A DNA stretch of 46,136 bases, from the NCBI GenBank assembly GCA_016786765.1, contig JAEUUZ010000066.1, forward strand, positions 1-46,136. The letters run 5' to 3'. Shown one piece after another: positions 33,051 through 42,888 of the stretch. The position numbers and the translations under genes are program-made. The first letter of the stretch is position 1; each line of letters opens with the position of its first letter. Below the pieces are notes generated by a model, which worked only from the letters and a program-made list of their open reading frames with translations, did no database searches and had not been told where the DNA came from. Source of the DNA: Chitinophagales bacterium. GTDB lineage: Bacteria; Bacteroidota; Bacteroidia; Chitinophagales; LD1.

Positions 33051-36000
33051 ATGTTGAACAGCATTATAGAATTTTCAATAAAAAATAAATTAGTAGTCGC
33101 CATCTTTGTGTTTGCACTGATTGGATATGGCGGGTATCAATACACCAAACTGCCTATTGATGCGGTTCCGGATATCACCAATAATCAAGTGCAAGTGATT
33201 ACAGTTGCGCCAGCACTAGGCGCTACAGATATTGAACGCTTAGTTACTTTTCCGGTGGAACTAGCCAATAGCAATATTTCAGGTTTAAAAGAGATTCGAA
33301 GTTTCTCACGCTTCGGCTTATCCCTTGTTACTATTGTGTTTAACGATGGTATCGATATTTATTGGGCGCGTCAACAAGTAGCAGAACGTCTCCAACAAGT
33401 ACAAAACGAAATCCCACAAGGTATTGCGCCTCCCTATTTGGGGCCCGTTACTACTGGCTTGGGCGAAATTTATCAGTATGTAGTGAAGCCAAAAAAAGGT
33501 TACGAGAATAAGTTTTCTCCTATGGAGTTGCGAACCATTCAAGATTGGTTTGTCCGCAGGCAATTATTAGGAGTGAAAGGCATTGCCGATGTTAGCAGTT
33601 TTGGAGGTGAGTTGAAGCAGTATGAAATTGCCATCGATCAAAATCGCTTGAAAGCCCAGCAACTCAGCATTCAAGATGTTTTTAATGCTTTGGAGAAAAA
33701 CAATCAGAATACCGGTGGCGCTTATATCGAGAAAGGACCTACAGTGCTCTATATTAGAAGCGAAGGGCTTTTGGGGTCTATTCAGGACATTGAAAGTATC
33801 AATATTAAATCACTTTCGAATGGCACACCGGTGCGCATCAGCGATGTAGCAAAGGTGGGTATTGGAAAAGCTACACGTTATGGTGCTATATGCTATAATA
33901 CAGATGGAGAAGTTGCAGGAGCTGTGGTAATGATGCTAAAAGGCGAGAACAGCAGCAATGTAATAAAACAGGTGAAAGCAAAAGTGGCCGAGATTCAAAA
34001 GACATTGCCGGAGGGGGTTGAGATAGAACCCTTTTTGGATCGTACTAAAATGGTGAATAATGCTATTTCTACGGTGCAGACGAATTTGCTGGAAGGTGCA
34101 CTCATTGTGCTTTTTGTGTTGATTTTGTTTTTAGGAAATTTGCGTGCCGGTCTGCTAGTGGCATCAGTAATTCCACTAGCGATGCTCTTCGCCATTTCGC
34201 TGATGAATTATTTTGGTGTGATTGGCAACTTAATGAGTTTAGGGGCTCTAGATTTCGGATTGATTGTAGATGGGGCAGTATTTATCGTAGAAGCGGCCAT
34301 TCATCAAATGCATCATTCAAAACATTTCGCACATGAACATACGCTTACACAACAGCATGCCAACGAAGAAACGATAAAATCTTCTTCTAAAATTGCGCGC
34401 AGTGTGGTGTTCGGACAAGTGATTATTTTGATTGTTTACATCCCTATTTTTGTATTGGAAGGTATTGAAGGGAAAATGTTTATCCCGATGGCCCAAACGG
34501 TTGTATTTGCTTTACTTGGTGCATTCATACTATCCATAACCTATGTGCCGATGATGAGTAGTTTGATTGTGAGCAAAACAAAACCAACACAACTCAATTT
34601 TTCGGATAAGATGATGCTTTTCTTTGAAAGAAGGTTCGAGCCGATGTTGGAAAAAGTGTTGCACTTTCCAAAGGTGTTGATTGCTGCAACATTGGCTGTT
34701 TTTGTGCTTTCCATTGTTTTATTGGCCGGAATGGGAGGGGAGTTTATTCCAACTTTGGAAGAAGGCGACTTTGCTGTTGAAACCCGTTTACTCACCGGAA
34801 GTAATTTGAATACTACCATCGATTATACGCAAAAAGCATCGCAAATTTTATTGAAGAAATTTCCTGAAGTAGAGAAAGTGGTAACGAAAATTGGAAGCGG
34901 TGAAATTCCTACCGATCCCATGCCCATGGAAGCTGCCGACATGATGATTATTCTGAAAGATAAGCATGAGTGGACTTCTGCTAAGACTTTTGGTGAATTA
35001 TCAGAGAAGATGACTGCCGCTTTATCGGACATTCCCGGAATTCGCGTCAGCTTTCAGTTTCCGGTGCAAATGCGATTTAATGAATTGATGACCGGTGCAA
35101 AGCAAGATGTGGTTTGTAAAATCTTCGGAGAGAATATGGATACACTCGCTAAATACGCGCAAATTATGGGCGATATTTCTTCTACAGTAAAAGGAACAGA
35201 GAATACTTATGTAGAAGCTGTTGGTGGTATGCCGCAAATAATTATCAATTACAATCGTGCAAGCATTGCGCAATTTGGTTTAGCTATCGAAGATGTGAAT
35301 CGTGTGGTGAACGCTGCACTGGCCGGACAATGCGCTGGTTTTGTGTATGAAGGCGAAAAGCGTTTCGACTTGGTAGTGCGTTTAGATAAAACACAAAAAA
35401 GTTCATTGCAAGACATTCGCAATTTGTTGATTCCAACACCACAGGGTGCTCAGATTCCGCTTTCGCAATTGGCCGATGTGAATATTACGGATGGTCCAAA
35501 TCAAATTCAACGCGAATCGACACGCAGAAGAATTATGGTGGGATTCAACGTTCGAAACCGAGATGTGCAGAGTGTTGTAGAAGAGTTGCAAAAGAGTGTC
35601 GACAAAAAAGTGAAGTTGCCTGCAGGTTATTCCATTGTGTACGGAGGTTCGTTTGAAAATTTAAATGCAGCTAAAGCACGATTAAAAGTAACAGTGCCAA
35701 TTGCTTTGTTACTTATCTTTTTGTTGCTGTATTTTTCATTCAATTCCATAAAACAAGGTTTGCTGATTTATTCTGCTATTCCGCTTTCGGCTATGGGCGG
35801 TATTTTTGCTTTGGTGCTTCGGGGTATGCCGTTCAGTATTAGTGCCGGTGTGGGTTTCATTGCTTTGTTTGGTGTGGCTGTATTAAACGGAATTGTATTG
35901 ATTTCAGAGTTTAATCGTTTGCGAAGCGAAGGAATGCGAAGTGCCAAAGACATCGTAATGAAAGGAACAAAATTGAAACTTCGTCCGGTATTAATGACTG

Positions 36001-37400
36001 GCTTTGTAGCCTCACTTGGCTTCTTACCAATGGCCATCAGTAATGGTTCTGGAGCCGAAGTGCAACGTCCGTTAGCAACAGTAGTCATAGGCGGATTGTT
36101 GTTAGCCACATTTCTAACCTTATTCGTATTGCCGGTATTGTATGTGTTGATAGAGGAAGGTTTCACAGGTAAAAAACAGCGAACCGTTACAACAACGTTG
36201 CTTTTACTTTTAATTTTTTCTACCGGTGAACTTCATGCTCAAACGAACCTTCGATTGGCTGAAGCCATTCAATTAGCTGCTGCCAATAATAATGATTTGA
36301 AGAATGAGCAATTGAATACCGTCTATTCTAAACTTCAGCAAAAAACAGCAATTAATATTCCGCAAACCAATTTGTCAACCGAGTTTGGACAAATCAACAG
36401 CGCTTATTACGATACAAAATTCGGGATAAGCCAAGGTTTTGATTTTCCGTTGGTGTATGTAAGGCAGAAACAATATGCAACTGAAGAATACAAGAAAAGT
36501 CAGTTCCAACTCAAATTAAAAGAGCAGGAACTCAAACGGGAAGTAAGCTTGGTGTTTTATGAATTGGTGTATTTACAACAAAAGTTGAAGCTGCTTGAAA
36601 AAGCAGATTCAGGGTTTGTGTCGTTCGCGCAAAAGGCCGGCTTCCGATTTAAAGCCGGTGAAAGCAATGTGGTGGAGAAAGCAGCTGCAGAAAATCAGCA
36701 CATTCAAATTGCCGTACAACGTTTGGCTTTAGACAATGACATACTTGCCGTTCAAGCTCGATTAAATGCACTGTTGCATACCAATCAACAATATCAAGCG
36801 ATTTGGGAGGATAATGCCATTTCCATTTCAAATACTACAGATACGGCTATACTCTCTACTCATCAGGAACTGTTAGTGTTGAATCAACAAAAAATAATAC
36901 AGCAAAAGCAAGTTCAATTAGAAAAATCGAAATTGTTACCGGAATTGTTTTTGGGTTATTCCAATACCAGTATTCGTGGTACTGGAGCCGACAATGTTAC
37001 TTACAACAGTGCTTTTCGTTTTCAAACCGGACAAATAGGCATTGGTGTACCATTGTTTTTTGGAGCGCAAAGTGCACGCATTAAAAGTGCCAAAGTGCTT
37101 ACACAAATGGCTGAAAATTATGTGCTACAAAAGCGTTTGCAATTACAGTTAGATTATAATCGGTTGACTGCTCAATACAATAAAGCAAAAGAGCAGTTAA
37201 TGTACTTTGAGCGAGATGCTTTACAAAATGCAGAAACCATCTCGGGTGCTGCCACTAAGCAATTTGTAAATGGCGAAATCAATTACCTCGAATGGGTGAT
37301 GTTAACCCATCAAACCATTGCTATTCGCAGTCAGTATCTCGATGCACAAAAAAGTTATTACGAAACTATTATTCAACTCAATTATTTGCTCCAACCTTAA
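33051..37400 (+). CDS. cusA: CusA/CzcA heavy-metal RND efflux pump fused to a TolC-like outer-membrane factor
   Basis: 1449 residues from the ATG at 33051 (MLNSIIEFSIKNKLVVAIF); an in-frame TTG at 33024 is less likely. Residues 1-1040 are a full RND pump of the heavy-metal family. It has KLPIDAVPDITNNQVQV near the N-terminus, the proton-relay signature DFGLIVDGAVFIVEA (about 400-414), a His-rich loop at 418-436, PTDPMPMEAADMMI in the porter domain, and a second membrane block ending FVLPVLYVLIEEG. A hydrophobic stretch ending HAQ (about 1046-1062) resembles a signal peptide and would cross the membrane again. It leads into a ~385-residue TolC/CusC-like helical domain (LRLAEAIQLAAANNNDLKNE onward). 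Such fusions are common in Bacteroidota. It expels Cu/Ag or Zn/Co/Cd with the adaptor encoded next. Confidence 0.93.
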   Translation: MLNSIIEFSIKNKLVVAIFVFALIGYGGYQYTKLPIDAVPDITNNQVQVITVAPALGATDIERLVTFPVELANSNISGLKEIRSFSRFGLSLVTIVFNDGIDIYWARQQVAERLQQVQNEIPQGIAPPYLGPVTTGLGEIYQYVVKPKKGYENKFSPMELRTIQDWFVRRQLLGVKGIADVSSFGGELKQYEIAIDQNRLKAQQLSIQDVFNALEKNNQNTGGAYIEKGPTVLYIRSEGLLGSIQDIESINIKSLSNGTPVRISDVAKVGIGKATRYGAICYNTDGEVAGAVVMMLKGENSSNVIKQVKAKVAEIQKTLPEGVEIEPFLDRTKMVNNAISTVQTNLLEGALIVLFVLILFLGNLRAGLLVASVIPLAMLFAISLMNYFGVIGNLMSLGALDFGLIVDGAVFIVEAAIHQMHHSKHFAHEHTLTQQHANEETIKSSSKIARSVVFGQVIILIVYIPIFVLEGIEGKMFIPMAQTVVFALLGAFILSITYVPMMSSLIVSKTKPTQLNFSDKMMLFFERRFEPMLEKVLHFPKVLIAATLAVFVLSIVLLAGMGGEFIPTLEEGDFAVETRLLTGSNLNTTIDYTQKASQILLKKFPEVEKVVTKIGSGEIPTDPMPMEAADMMIILKDKHEWTSAKTFGELSEKMTAALSDIPGIRVSFQFPVQMRFNELMTGAKQDVVCKIFGENMDTLAKYAQIMGDISSTVKGTENTYVEAVGGMPQIIINYNRASIAQFGLAIEDVNRVVNAALAGQCAGFVYEGEKRFDLVVRLDKTQKSSLQDIRNLLIPTPQGAQIPLSQLADVNITDGPNQIQRESTRRRIMVGFNVRNRDVQSVVEELQKSVDKKVKLPAGYSIVYGGSFENLNAAKARLKVTVPIALLLIFLLLYFSFNSIKQGLLIYSAIPLSAMGGIFALVLRGMPFSISAGVGFIALFGVAVLNGIVLISEFNRLRSEGMRSAKDIVMKGTKLKLRPVLMTGFVASLGFLPMAISNGSGAEVQRPLATVVIGGLLLATFLTLFVLPVLYVLIEEGFTGKKQRTVTTTLLLLLIFSTGELHAQTNLRLAEAIQLAAANNNDLKNEQLNTVYSKLQQKTAINIPQTNLSTEFGQINSAYYDTKFGISQGFDFPLVYVRQKQYATEEYKKSQFQLKLKEQELKREVSLVFYELVYLQQKLKLLEKADSGFVSFAQKAGFRFKAGESNVVEKAAAENQHIQIAVQRLALDNDILAVQARLNALLHTNQQYQAIWEDNAISISNTTDTAILSTHQELLVLNQQKIIQQKQVQLEKSKLLPELFLGYSNTSIRGTGADNVTYNSAFRFQTGQIGIGVPLFFGAQSARIKSAKVLTQMAENYVLQKRLQLQLDYNRLTAQYNKAKEQLMYFERDALQNAETISGAATKQFVNGEINYLEWVMLTHQTIAIRSQYLDAQKSYYETIIQLNYLLQP

Positions 37401-37410
37401 TATTCAACAA

Positions 37411-38541
37411 ATGAAAAAAATAATAAAAATAAGTCTGTTTTTGCTTGTGTTAAGTGCATGTAAAAATAGCGCAGATTCAGCATCTACTCCAACAGAAACC
37501 TCTATTCCGGATGTGGTTTCATTGAACGAAAGTCAAATTAAAAATGTTGGCTTGCAATTGGGTTCTACCGAAATTCAAAAGGTGTCAGCGTTGCTCAAAG
37601 TAAACGGAAAAATTGATGTGCCACCACAAAATATGGTGTCCATTAGTGCACCATTAGGGGGGTATTTAAAATCTACTCAATTATTGCCAGGGAGTCATGT
37701 GAGTAGAGGCGAAGCCATTGCTACCATTGAAGATCAGCAATTTATTCAATTACAGCAAGATTACTTAACCGCTCAAAGTAAGCTCACTTTTATGGAGTAT
37801 GAGTTTGTACGTCAGAAAGAATTGAATCAATCTAAGTCGAGTAGCGATAAGGTTTTTCAATTGGCTGAATCCGAATATAAAACACAACGTATTTTGGTAA
37901 AAGCATTAGCTGAAAAATTGCGACTCATTAATGTCAATCCTGAGAAATTGAATGAGAATAATATCTCACGTACTACAAATGTTTATTCTCCTATTGATGG
38001 CTTTGTGGCTAAAGTAGACGTTAATATTGGCAAGTACGTTAATCCGAGCGATGTGTTGTTCGAATTGGTGAACCCCACTGACATCCACCTGAATTTGATG
38101 GTGTTTGAAAAGGATATCGATAAGCTATTTATCGGTCAACAATTGCAAGCATTCACCAATAGCGAACCTGATAAGAAATACGACTGTGAAATTATTTTGA
38201 TTAGCCGAAATGTGTCAGAACAAAATAGTGTGGAAGTGCATTGCCATTTCAAAAATTATGACAAAAAGTTAATTCCGGGTATGTATATGAACGCGCAAAT
38301 CAAGTCTGTAGAATCATCGGCAAACGTGTTGCCGAACGAAGCATTGGTGCAACATCAAGGGAAACAATATGTGTTTAGTACAAATGAGGGCAAACAGTTT
38401 TTTATGGATGAAGTGAAAGCAGAAACGTTAGAAAATGGATTTTCAACAATAGACACAACAACAAAATTTCGAGGGAAACAATTTGTTGTGAAAGGAGCTT
38501 ATGCGCTTTTGATGCAATTGAAAAATGGCAGTGATGAATAG
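37411..38541 (+). CDS. cusB: Periplasmic adaptor (membrane fusion protein) of the metal efflux pump, lipoprotein
   Basis: 376 residues from the ATG at 37411 (MKKIIKISLFLLVLSACKN). The frame is open further upstream inside cusA, but the lipobox LSAC fixes this start. The protein has the adaptor order: a beta-barrel/lipoyl half (VSISAPLGGYLKSTQLLPGS, about 75-94), a helical hairpin (LQQDYLTAQSKLTFMEYEFV, about 112-131), the second lipoyl half (VYSPIDGFVAKVDVNIGKYV, about 190-209) and a C-terminal barrel. It connects the RND pump to the outer-membrane channel. It starts 10 bp after the fusion pump gene. There is no CusF-like Met/His tail in the C-terminus, so metal identity is not given by this subunit. 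Confidence 0.92.
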   Translation: MKKIIKISLFLLVLSACKNSADSASTPTETSIPDVVSLNESQIKNVGLQLGSTEIQKVSALLKVNGKIDVPPQNMVSISAPLGGYLKSTQLLPGSHVSRGEAIATIEDQQFIQLQQDYLTAQSKLTFMEYEFVRQKELNQSKSSSDKVFQLAESEYKTQRILVKALAEKLRLINVNPEKLNENNISRTTNVYSPIDGFVAKVDVNIGKYVNPSDVLFELVNPTDIHLNLMVFEKDIDKLFIGQQLQAFTNSEPDKKYDCEIILISRNVSEQNSVEVHCHFKNYDKKLIPGMYMNAQIKSVESSANVLPNEALVQHQGKQYVFSTNEGKQFFMDEVKAETLENGFSTIDTTTKFRGKQFVVKGAYALLMQLKNGSDE

Positions 38542-38544
38542 ATG

Positions 38545-39444
38545 TTACAGATGACGCATTGCTTCTTGAATGGTGCTGAATTGAAAGCGAAAACCTTGAT
38601 TTGATAATTTTTCAGGAATACAACGCTGACTGTTCAGCACCATTTCTGCCATCTCACCCAGAGCCAGCTTCAGTATAAATGGAGGAATGGGGGCAACAAT
38701 TGCTTTACTGTGAAACGTTTCAACGGCAGTAGTTATGATTTCTTTCTGCAGAACAGGCGCAGGTCCGGTGAAGTTGAACGCCCCATTGCAATTTTCGTTT
38801 TCAATGCAGTAAAGAAAGGCAGCACAAAGATCATCGATATGAATCCAAGGGTAGTATAAATTTTCCTTGGCAAAATAACCGGCAATGCCCATCGGAAATG
38901 TTTTCATCATTTCGGGTAATGCTCCACCTGTTTTGCTGAGCACTATGCCTATTCTTCCTCGAACTTCGCGTATGTTCAATGTAGAAAATTTCATTACTTC
39001 TCGCTCCCAATCGCGACACAGTTCTGCCAAAAATCCCGTGCCCATTGGGCTCTCTTCGTTAAGTAAAGCTGCTCCTCTATCGCCATAATAGCCAACTGCC
39101 GAGGCCGATATAATGTTCTTAACGGAGTGTCTTATTTTGCTCAATGTATTGAATAGTAGGCGAGTAGAATCTATTCTACTGTTGTGCAACCGTTCTTTTT
39201 GGGTTTTTGTCCAGCGTTTTCCGGCTACCGACTCGCCTGCCAAATGGATAATGGTGTTAACCTCTTCCAACGCTTTTAGGTCGATTTGTTGCAGTTCTAC
39301 ATCCCATATAAATTGCTGCACTTTTTCGTTGGTTTTGAAGGGGGCACGCGTAAGTGTTTTAACAGTATAGTTTTCTTCGAGTAACAGTGCTATAAGCTTT
39401 TGGCCGATTAATCCGCTGGCTCCGGTAACGAGAATAGTTTTCAT
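38545..39444 (-). CDS. TIGR01777 family NAD(P)-binding epimerase/SDR-like protein
   Basis: 299 residues. The Rossmann motif is TGASGLIGQKLIALL (about 6-20). Then come TIIHLAGESVAGKRWT and SRIDSTRLL, then the active-site region SASAVGYYGDRG (about 113-124) where Tyr replaces the usual YxxxK pattern of the family. A C-terminal DUF1731-like end follows (LGEMAEMVLNSQRCIPEKL). The family (E. coli YfcH, plant giant-chloroplast 1) is thought to act on nucleotide-linked or other small substrates, unproven. It is convergent with cusB at 3 bp. Confidence 0.92.
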   Translation of the reverse strand: MKTILVTGASGLIGQKLIALLLEENYTVKTLTRAPFKTNEKVQQFIWDVELQQIDLKALEEVNTIIHLAGESVAGKRWTKTQKERLHNSRIDSTRLLFNTLSKIRHSVKNIISASAVGYYGDRGAALLNEESPMGTGFLAELCRDWEREVMKFSTLNIREVRGRIGIVLSKTGGALPEMMKTFPMGIAGYFAKENLYYPWIHIDDLCAAFLYCIENENCNGAFNFTGPAPVLQKEIITTAVETFHSKAIVAPIPPFILKLALGEMAEMVLNSQRCIPEKLSNQGFRFQFSTIQEAMRHL

Positions 39445-39538
39445 GGTGCTAGAACAATATTTCCGAAAATAAGTTTCAGCAAAACAGTTTTCGATTTTTT
39501 CGGATAAATAATTTACTTTGCCCGTCTAATTTATCACT

Positions 39539-41275
39539 ATGAAGAAAATATTCATTTTTTCTATGGCCATTGCTGCCGGACTAGTATTGTCGAATTGCAA
39601 AGGGAAACAAAAAAGTGTTGCAAAAGGCGTGGTAGTATACCGCGAAACGGCTGATCCGGATATGTTGAATCCAATCAACTCTTCTTCAGCTAATGCAACC
39701 ATCGTTAACGATTTGATTTTTGGGGGAATTCAAGGGATGAACCCGCAAACATTTGATTTAACAGAGGTGTTGTTGAAAGCTGCACCAGCGATTTCTGAGA
39801 TTACAGATGGCGAATTCAAAGGTGGAATGAAAATCGATTTTGAATTTAAAGAGGATGCTAAATGGGATAACGGCACACCTGTAACTGGCGATGACTATGT
39901 TTTTACGATTAAGTCAATCATTAATCCTAAAACGAATTGCGAACATTTGAAAGGCTATTATTCTTGGTTAGGCGATATTCAAATCGACCCAGCCAATAAT
40001 CGAAAGATAACTGTTTATTGTAAAGAGCAATACTTCAAAATTACAGAATTTGCATTTTATCGTTGTTTGCCGGAATATATGTATGACCCAAACAAAATCA
40101 TGCGTAAATTCACCGTTAAAGACTTAATGAATAATGCAGAAAAGCTAAAGGGTAATGAAGATATTATCAAGTTTGCTGAAGAATTTAATTCTGAAAAATT
40201 TCAACGCGATAGCGCTTATATTTCAGGATTTGGTCCGTATATCTTAGAGAAATGGACTACAGGTCAAGAAATTGTCTTGAAACGAAAAGCGAATTGGTGG
40301 GGCGATAAATATGCAGCTCAACGCGATTTCTGGGCATTCCCTGATAAGATTGTTTTGAAGGTAATTCCTGATAACAATACGGCCTTTACAGCTTTGAAAG
40401 ACAATAAGCTATCTGCATACGATGCAATCGATGCAAAACGATTTAAAGAATTAGAGGACAATAAAATGTTTTCCGATAAGTTTAAATTAACGCGCATGGA
40501 CCGTTTGTCTTATAGCTATTTGGGCTTCAATATGCGTAAGGAAAAATTGAAAGATGTTCGCGTCCGCAAAGCAATTGCACATGCTATCGATAGAGATCAA
40601 ATCAATAAAACAATTAGTAATGGCGAATCAAAGTTGGCGAATACTTTCGTACATGCTGTTCAAACCAAATTTATTAATGCCGATATCAAACCTGTTAACT
40701 ATGATGTAGAAAAAGCGAAGGCTTTGTTAACTGAGTCTGGTTGGGCCGATACTGACGGGGATGGCTTTTTAGACAAGAACAAGAAAAAATTCACATTGGA
40801 TATTAAAATGCCTTCCGGAAATGATATTGCCAAACAACAAGCATTAATGTACAAAGAGCAATTACGTAAAGTAGGTATAGATTTAAATATTGTAGAAAGA
40901 GAGTGGACTGTTTATTTGCAAGAAATGGACAAATTTGATTTCGAATTAAATATGGGTGGATGGACAATTCCTGGAAGAGTATCTGATCCTTATCAATTGT
41001 GGCATACTAAATCTGCAGTCAATGGAGGAAGTAATTATCCAAATTTTGGAAATGCAGAATCTGATAAACTGATTGAGGAATTGCGTTCAACTTTAGATGA
41101 TAACCGCAGAATTGAATTGTATAAAAAATTCCAGCAAATGTTGGCAGATGAGCAACCGGTAGTGTTTATGTTCTACCCGAAAAACAGAATTGCTACGAGC
41201 AAAACATTTGAAGTGGAGCCACACATGATTAATCCGGGTTTCAACTTGAACGAGTTTAAAGCCGTTGCGCCTTAA
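39539..41275 (+). CDS. ABC transporter substrate-binding lipoprotein (peptide/nickel family 5)
   Basis: 578 residues. A lipobox LVLSNC (Cys ~20) anchors it in the membrane. The SBP family 5 hallmarks are ADPDMLNPINSSSANA near residue 37, WDNGTPVTGDDYVFTIKSI (about 111-129), FGPYILEKWTTGQEIVLKR, AIAHAIDRDQIN (about 348-359), and a helical C-terminus with YKKFQQMLADEQPVVFMFYP. The binding domain most likely captures oligopeptides or a similar ligand. The gene is followed by a strong terminator and by two permease genes with their own promoter-like box. No ATPase gene is in the window. Confidence 0.92.
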   Translation: MKKIFIFSMAIAAGLVLSNCKGKQKSVAKGVVVYRETADPDMLNPINSSSANATIVNDLIFGGIQGMNPQTFDLTEVLLKAAPAISEITDGEFKGGMKIDFEFKEDAKWDNGTPVTGDDYVFTIKSIINPKTNCEHLKGYYSWLGDIQIDPANNRKITVYCKEQYFKITEFAFYRCLPEYMYDPNKIMRKFTVKDLMNNAEKLKGNEDIIKFAEEFNSEKFQRDSAYISGFGPYILEKWTTGQEIVLKRKANWWGDKYAAQRDFWAFPDKIVLKVIPDNNTAFTALKDNKLSAYDAIDAKRFKELEDNKMFSDKFKLTRMDRLSYSYLGFNMRKEKLKDVRVRKAIAHAIDRDQINKTISNGESKLANTFVHAVQTKFINADIKPVNYDVEKAKALLTESGWADTDGDGFLDKNKKKFTLDIKMPSGNDIAKQQALMYKEQLRKVGIDLNIVEREWTVYLQEMDKFDFELNMGGWTIPGRVSDPYQLWHTKSAVNGGSNYPNFGNAESDKLIEELRSTLDDNRRIELYKKFQQMLADEQPVVFMFYPKNRIATSKTFEVEPHMINPGFNLNEFKAVAP

Positions 41276-41302
41276 TTAGGGCTAATTTTTAATGAAATAG
41301 GA

Positions 41303-41334
41303 GGGTTGTGGCACTATAGTCACAGCCCTTTTTT
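41303..41334 (+). terminator. Terminator after the binding-protein gene
   Basis: GGGTTGTG (41303-41310) pairs with CACAGCCC (41321-41328), with one G-T pair, followed by TTTTTTA. It separates the binding protein from the permease genes. Confidence 0.8.
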
Positions 41335-41374
41335 ATTGTCAATAAAAAAAATTAGTTTGTTACGCTGAATAACA

Positions 41375-41382
41375 TATTTTTG
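41375..41382 (+). promoter_or_regulatory. Candidate -7 box of the permease genes
   Basis: TATTTTTG fits TAnnTTTG. A TTTG at 41356-41359 could be the -33 element, although the 15-bp spacer is short. It lies 18 nt before the ATG at 41401; an in-frame TTG at 41380 is inside the box and is rejected as a start. Confidence 0.5.
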
Positions 41383-41400
41383 GGCATTATAGAAAACAAC

Positions 41401-42876
41401 ATGTTTAAATACGTACTTAAAAGATTTGTCTATTTTATTCCTACGCTTGCCATTATTGCGTTAGTTACTTTTGCGCTGAGTAAATTGGCTCCGGGCGATC
41501 CTGTTAAACTTGCCTTAGGCAATAAAGATAATGGTGGAGAAGCCGGACAGACATCCGAGAAGATTGCAGGTGAAAAAGCATACAGTGAAATGGCTGAGAA
41601 AATGGGACTTCATTTACCGGCTTTCTATTTTGATTTAACTACACAGGCTACCCCAGATACACTTTATAAATACACCAAAAAGCCGGAACGCGAAAATTTA
41701 TCACGCCTAATTGCTAAGTATGGTAATTGGGATAAAATCGAAGCATATTACGCCAACATTAAGGTTGTTCAGTTTGAAATGTACAATGTGGTTCAAGATT
41801 CTACCACATTTGAAGGCAGTCGCATACTTAATAGCGAAATCAATAAAATGTTTACGCTTGGTAAAGAAGAGGACATTGAAGCATCCCTAAATAGCATGCA
41901 CGCGGCCTCAGCTTTATCGCCAAATTTTACGGCTGTTGCTACAAAAATTACTGCACTGCATCAAGCATTTAGCGAAGTGAAAACTAAAACAACATTGGCT
42001 AAAAACTTCATTCCGGCTATTCATTTTTATGGTTTGAATAACCAGTTTCATCGTTGGTTGTTTGGTGATAAACCATATTTCTTCGGGAAAGAACAACTCG
42101 GACAAACTTCAGGTTTTTTGAGAGGCGATTTTGGCTTTTCATATTTAGATAAGCGACCTGTTTGGTCTAAAATGAAAGACGCATTACCATGGACATTATT
42201 ACTCAACTTAGTGAGTATTGTTTTGGCCTATGTGGTGGCCATTCCACTTGGTGTTTGGAGTGCTAGAAATAAAGGAAGCTTTGCTGATAATATGGTCACC
42301 TTTTTATTATTCTTGATGAATTCTTTACCTGTGTTTTGGGTAGCTACATTGATGATTACTTTCCTTACCACGGCAGAATACGGAATGAATTTCTTTCCTA
42401 CTTTCGGATTAGGTGATATTGACGCCTCCATGACATCAATGGAAGTATTTACAGAGCGTGCAGTGCACTTAATATTGCCCATTATTTGCTTAACCTATGG
42501 ATCTTGGGCTTATTTATCGCGACAAATGAGAGGTGGTGTTTTGAGTGTGTTGCGTCAAGATTATATCCGAACCGCTAAAGCAAAAGGTTTATCGGAGGGC
42601 AAGATTATTTGGAAACATGTATTCAAAAATTCTTTGATACCTATTATTACCATTTTTGCAAGCATATTTCCTTCGGCCATTGCCGGTGCATTCATTATTG
42701 AAAACATATTCGCCATCCCGGGTATGGGTAAATTGTCGTTTGAAGGCTTAGTGGCTCGAGATTATCCAATGGTGTTTACTGTGATGTTGCTTTCAGCGGT
42801 ATTAACGCTTATCGGGAATTTAGTGGCTGATATTTTATATGCCGTTGTTGATCCTCGTATTTCCTATAATAAATAA
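41401..42876 (+). CDS. ABC transporter permease (DppB/OppB type) with large extracytoplasmic insert
   Basis: 491 residues from the ATG at 41401 (MFKYVLKRFVYFIPT). The first TM (about 10-30) ends in the family motif LAPGDPVKLALG. An insert of roughly 150-170 residues then occurs before DFGFSYLDKRPVWSKMKDAL (about 243-262). The normal permease core with five more TMs follows. It has the ATPase-contact EAA loop DYIRTAKAKGLSEGKIIWKH and the ending ADILYAVVDPRISY. DppB/OppB proteins usually have about 310-340 residues, so the insert accounts for the surplus. It is charged and helical (KYGNWDKIEAYYANIKVVQF) and lies in the periplasmic loop. It starts its own operon with the next gene (12 bp apart). 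Confidence 0.93.
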   Translation: MFKYVLKRFVYFIPTLAIIALVTFALSKLAPGDPVKLALGNKDNGGEAGQTSEKIAGEKAYSEMAEKMGLHLPAFYFDLTTQATPDTLYKYTKKPERENLSRLIAKYGNWDKIEAYYANIKVVQFEMYNVVQDSTTFEGSRILNSEINKMFTLGKEEDIEASLNSMHAASALSPNFTAVATKITALHQAFSEVKTKTTLAKNFIPAIHFYGLNNQFHRWLFGDKPYFFGKEQLGQTSGFLRGDFGFSYLDKRPVWSKMKDALPWTLLLNLVSIVLAYVVAIPLGVWSARNKGSFADNMVTFLLFLMNSLPVFWVATLMITFLTTAEYGMNFFPTFGLGDIDASMTSMEVFTERAVHLILPIICLTYGSWAYLSRQMRGGVLSVLRQDYIRTAKAKGLSEGKIIWKHVFKNSLIPIITIFASIFPSAIAGAFIIENIFAIPGMGKLSFEGLVARDYPMVFTVMLLSAVLTLIGNLVADILYAVVDPRISYNK

Positions 42877-42888
42877 TCTCTGAGTACT

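Noticed and set aside
35768..36166. 132-residue minus-strand ORF opposite cusA
   Set aside because: Shadow of the well-conserved RND coding frame.
37318..37410. N-terminal extension of CusB overlapping cusA
   Set aside because: The lipoprotein signal begins at the ATG at 37411; the extension would block it.
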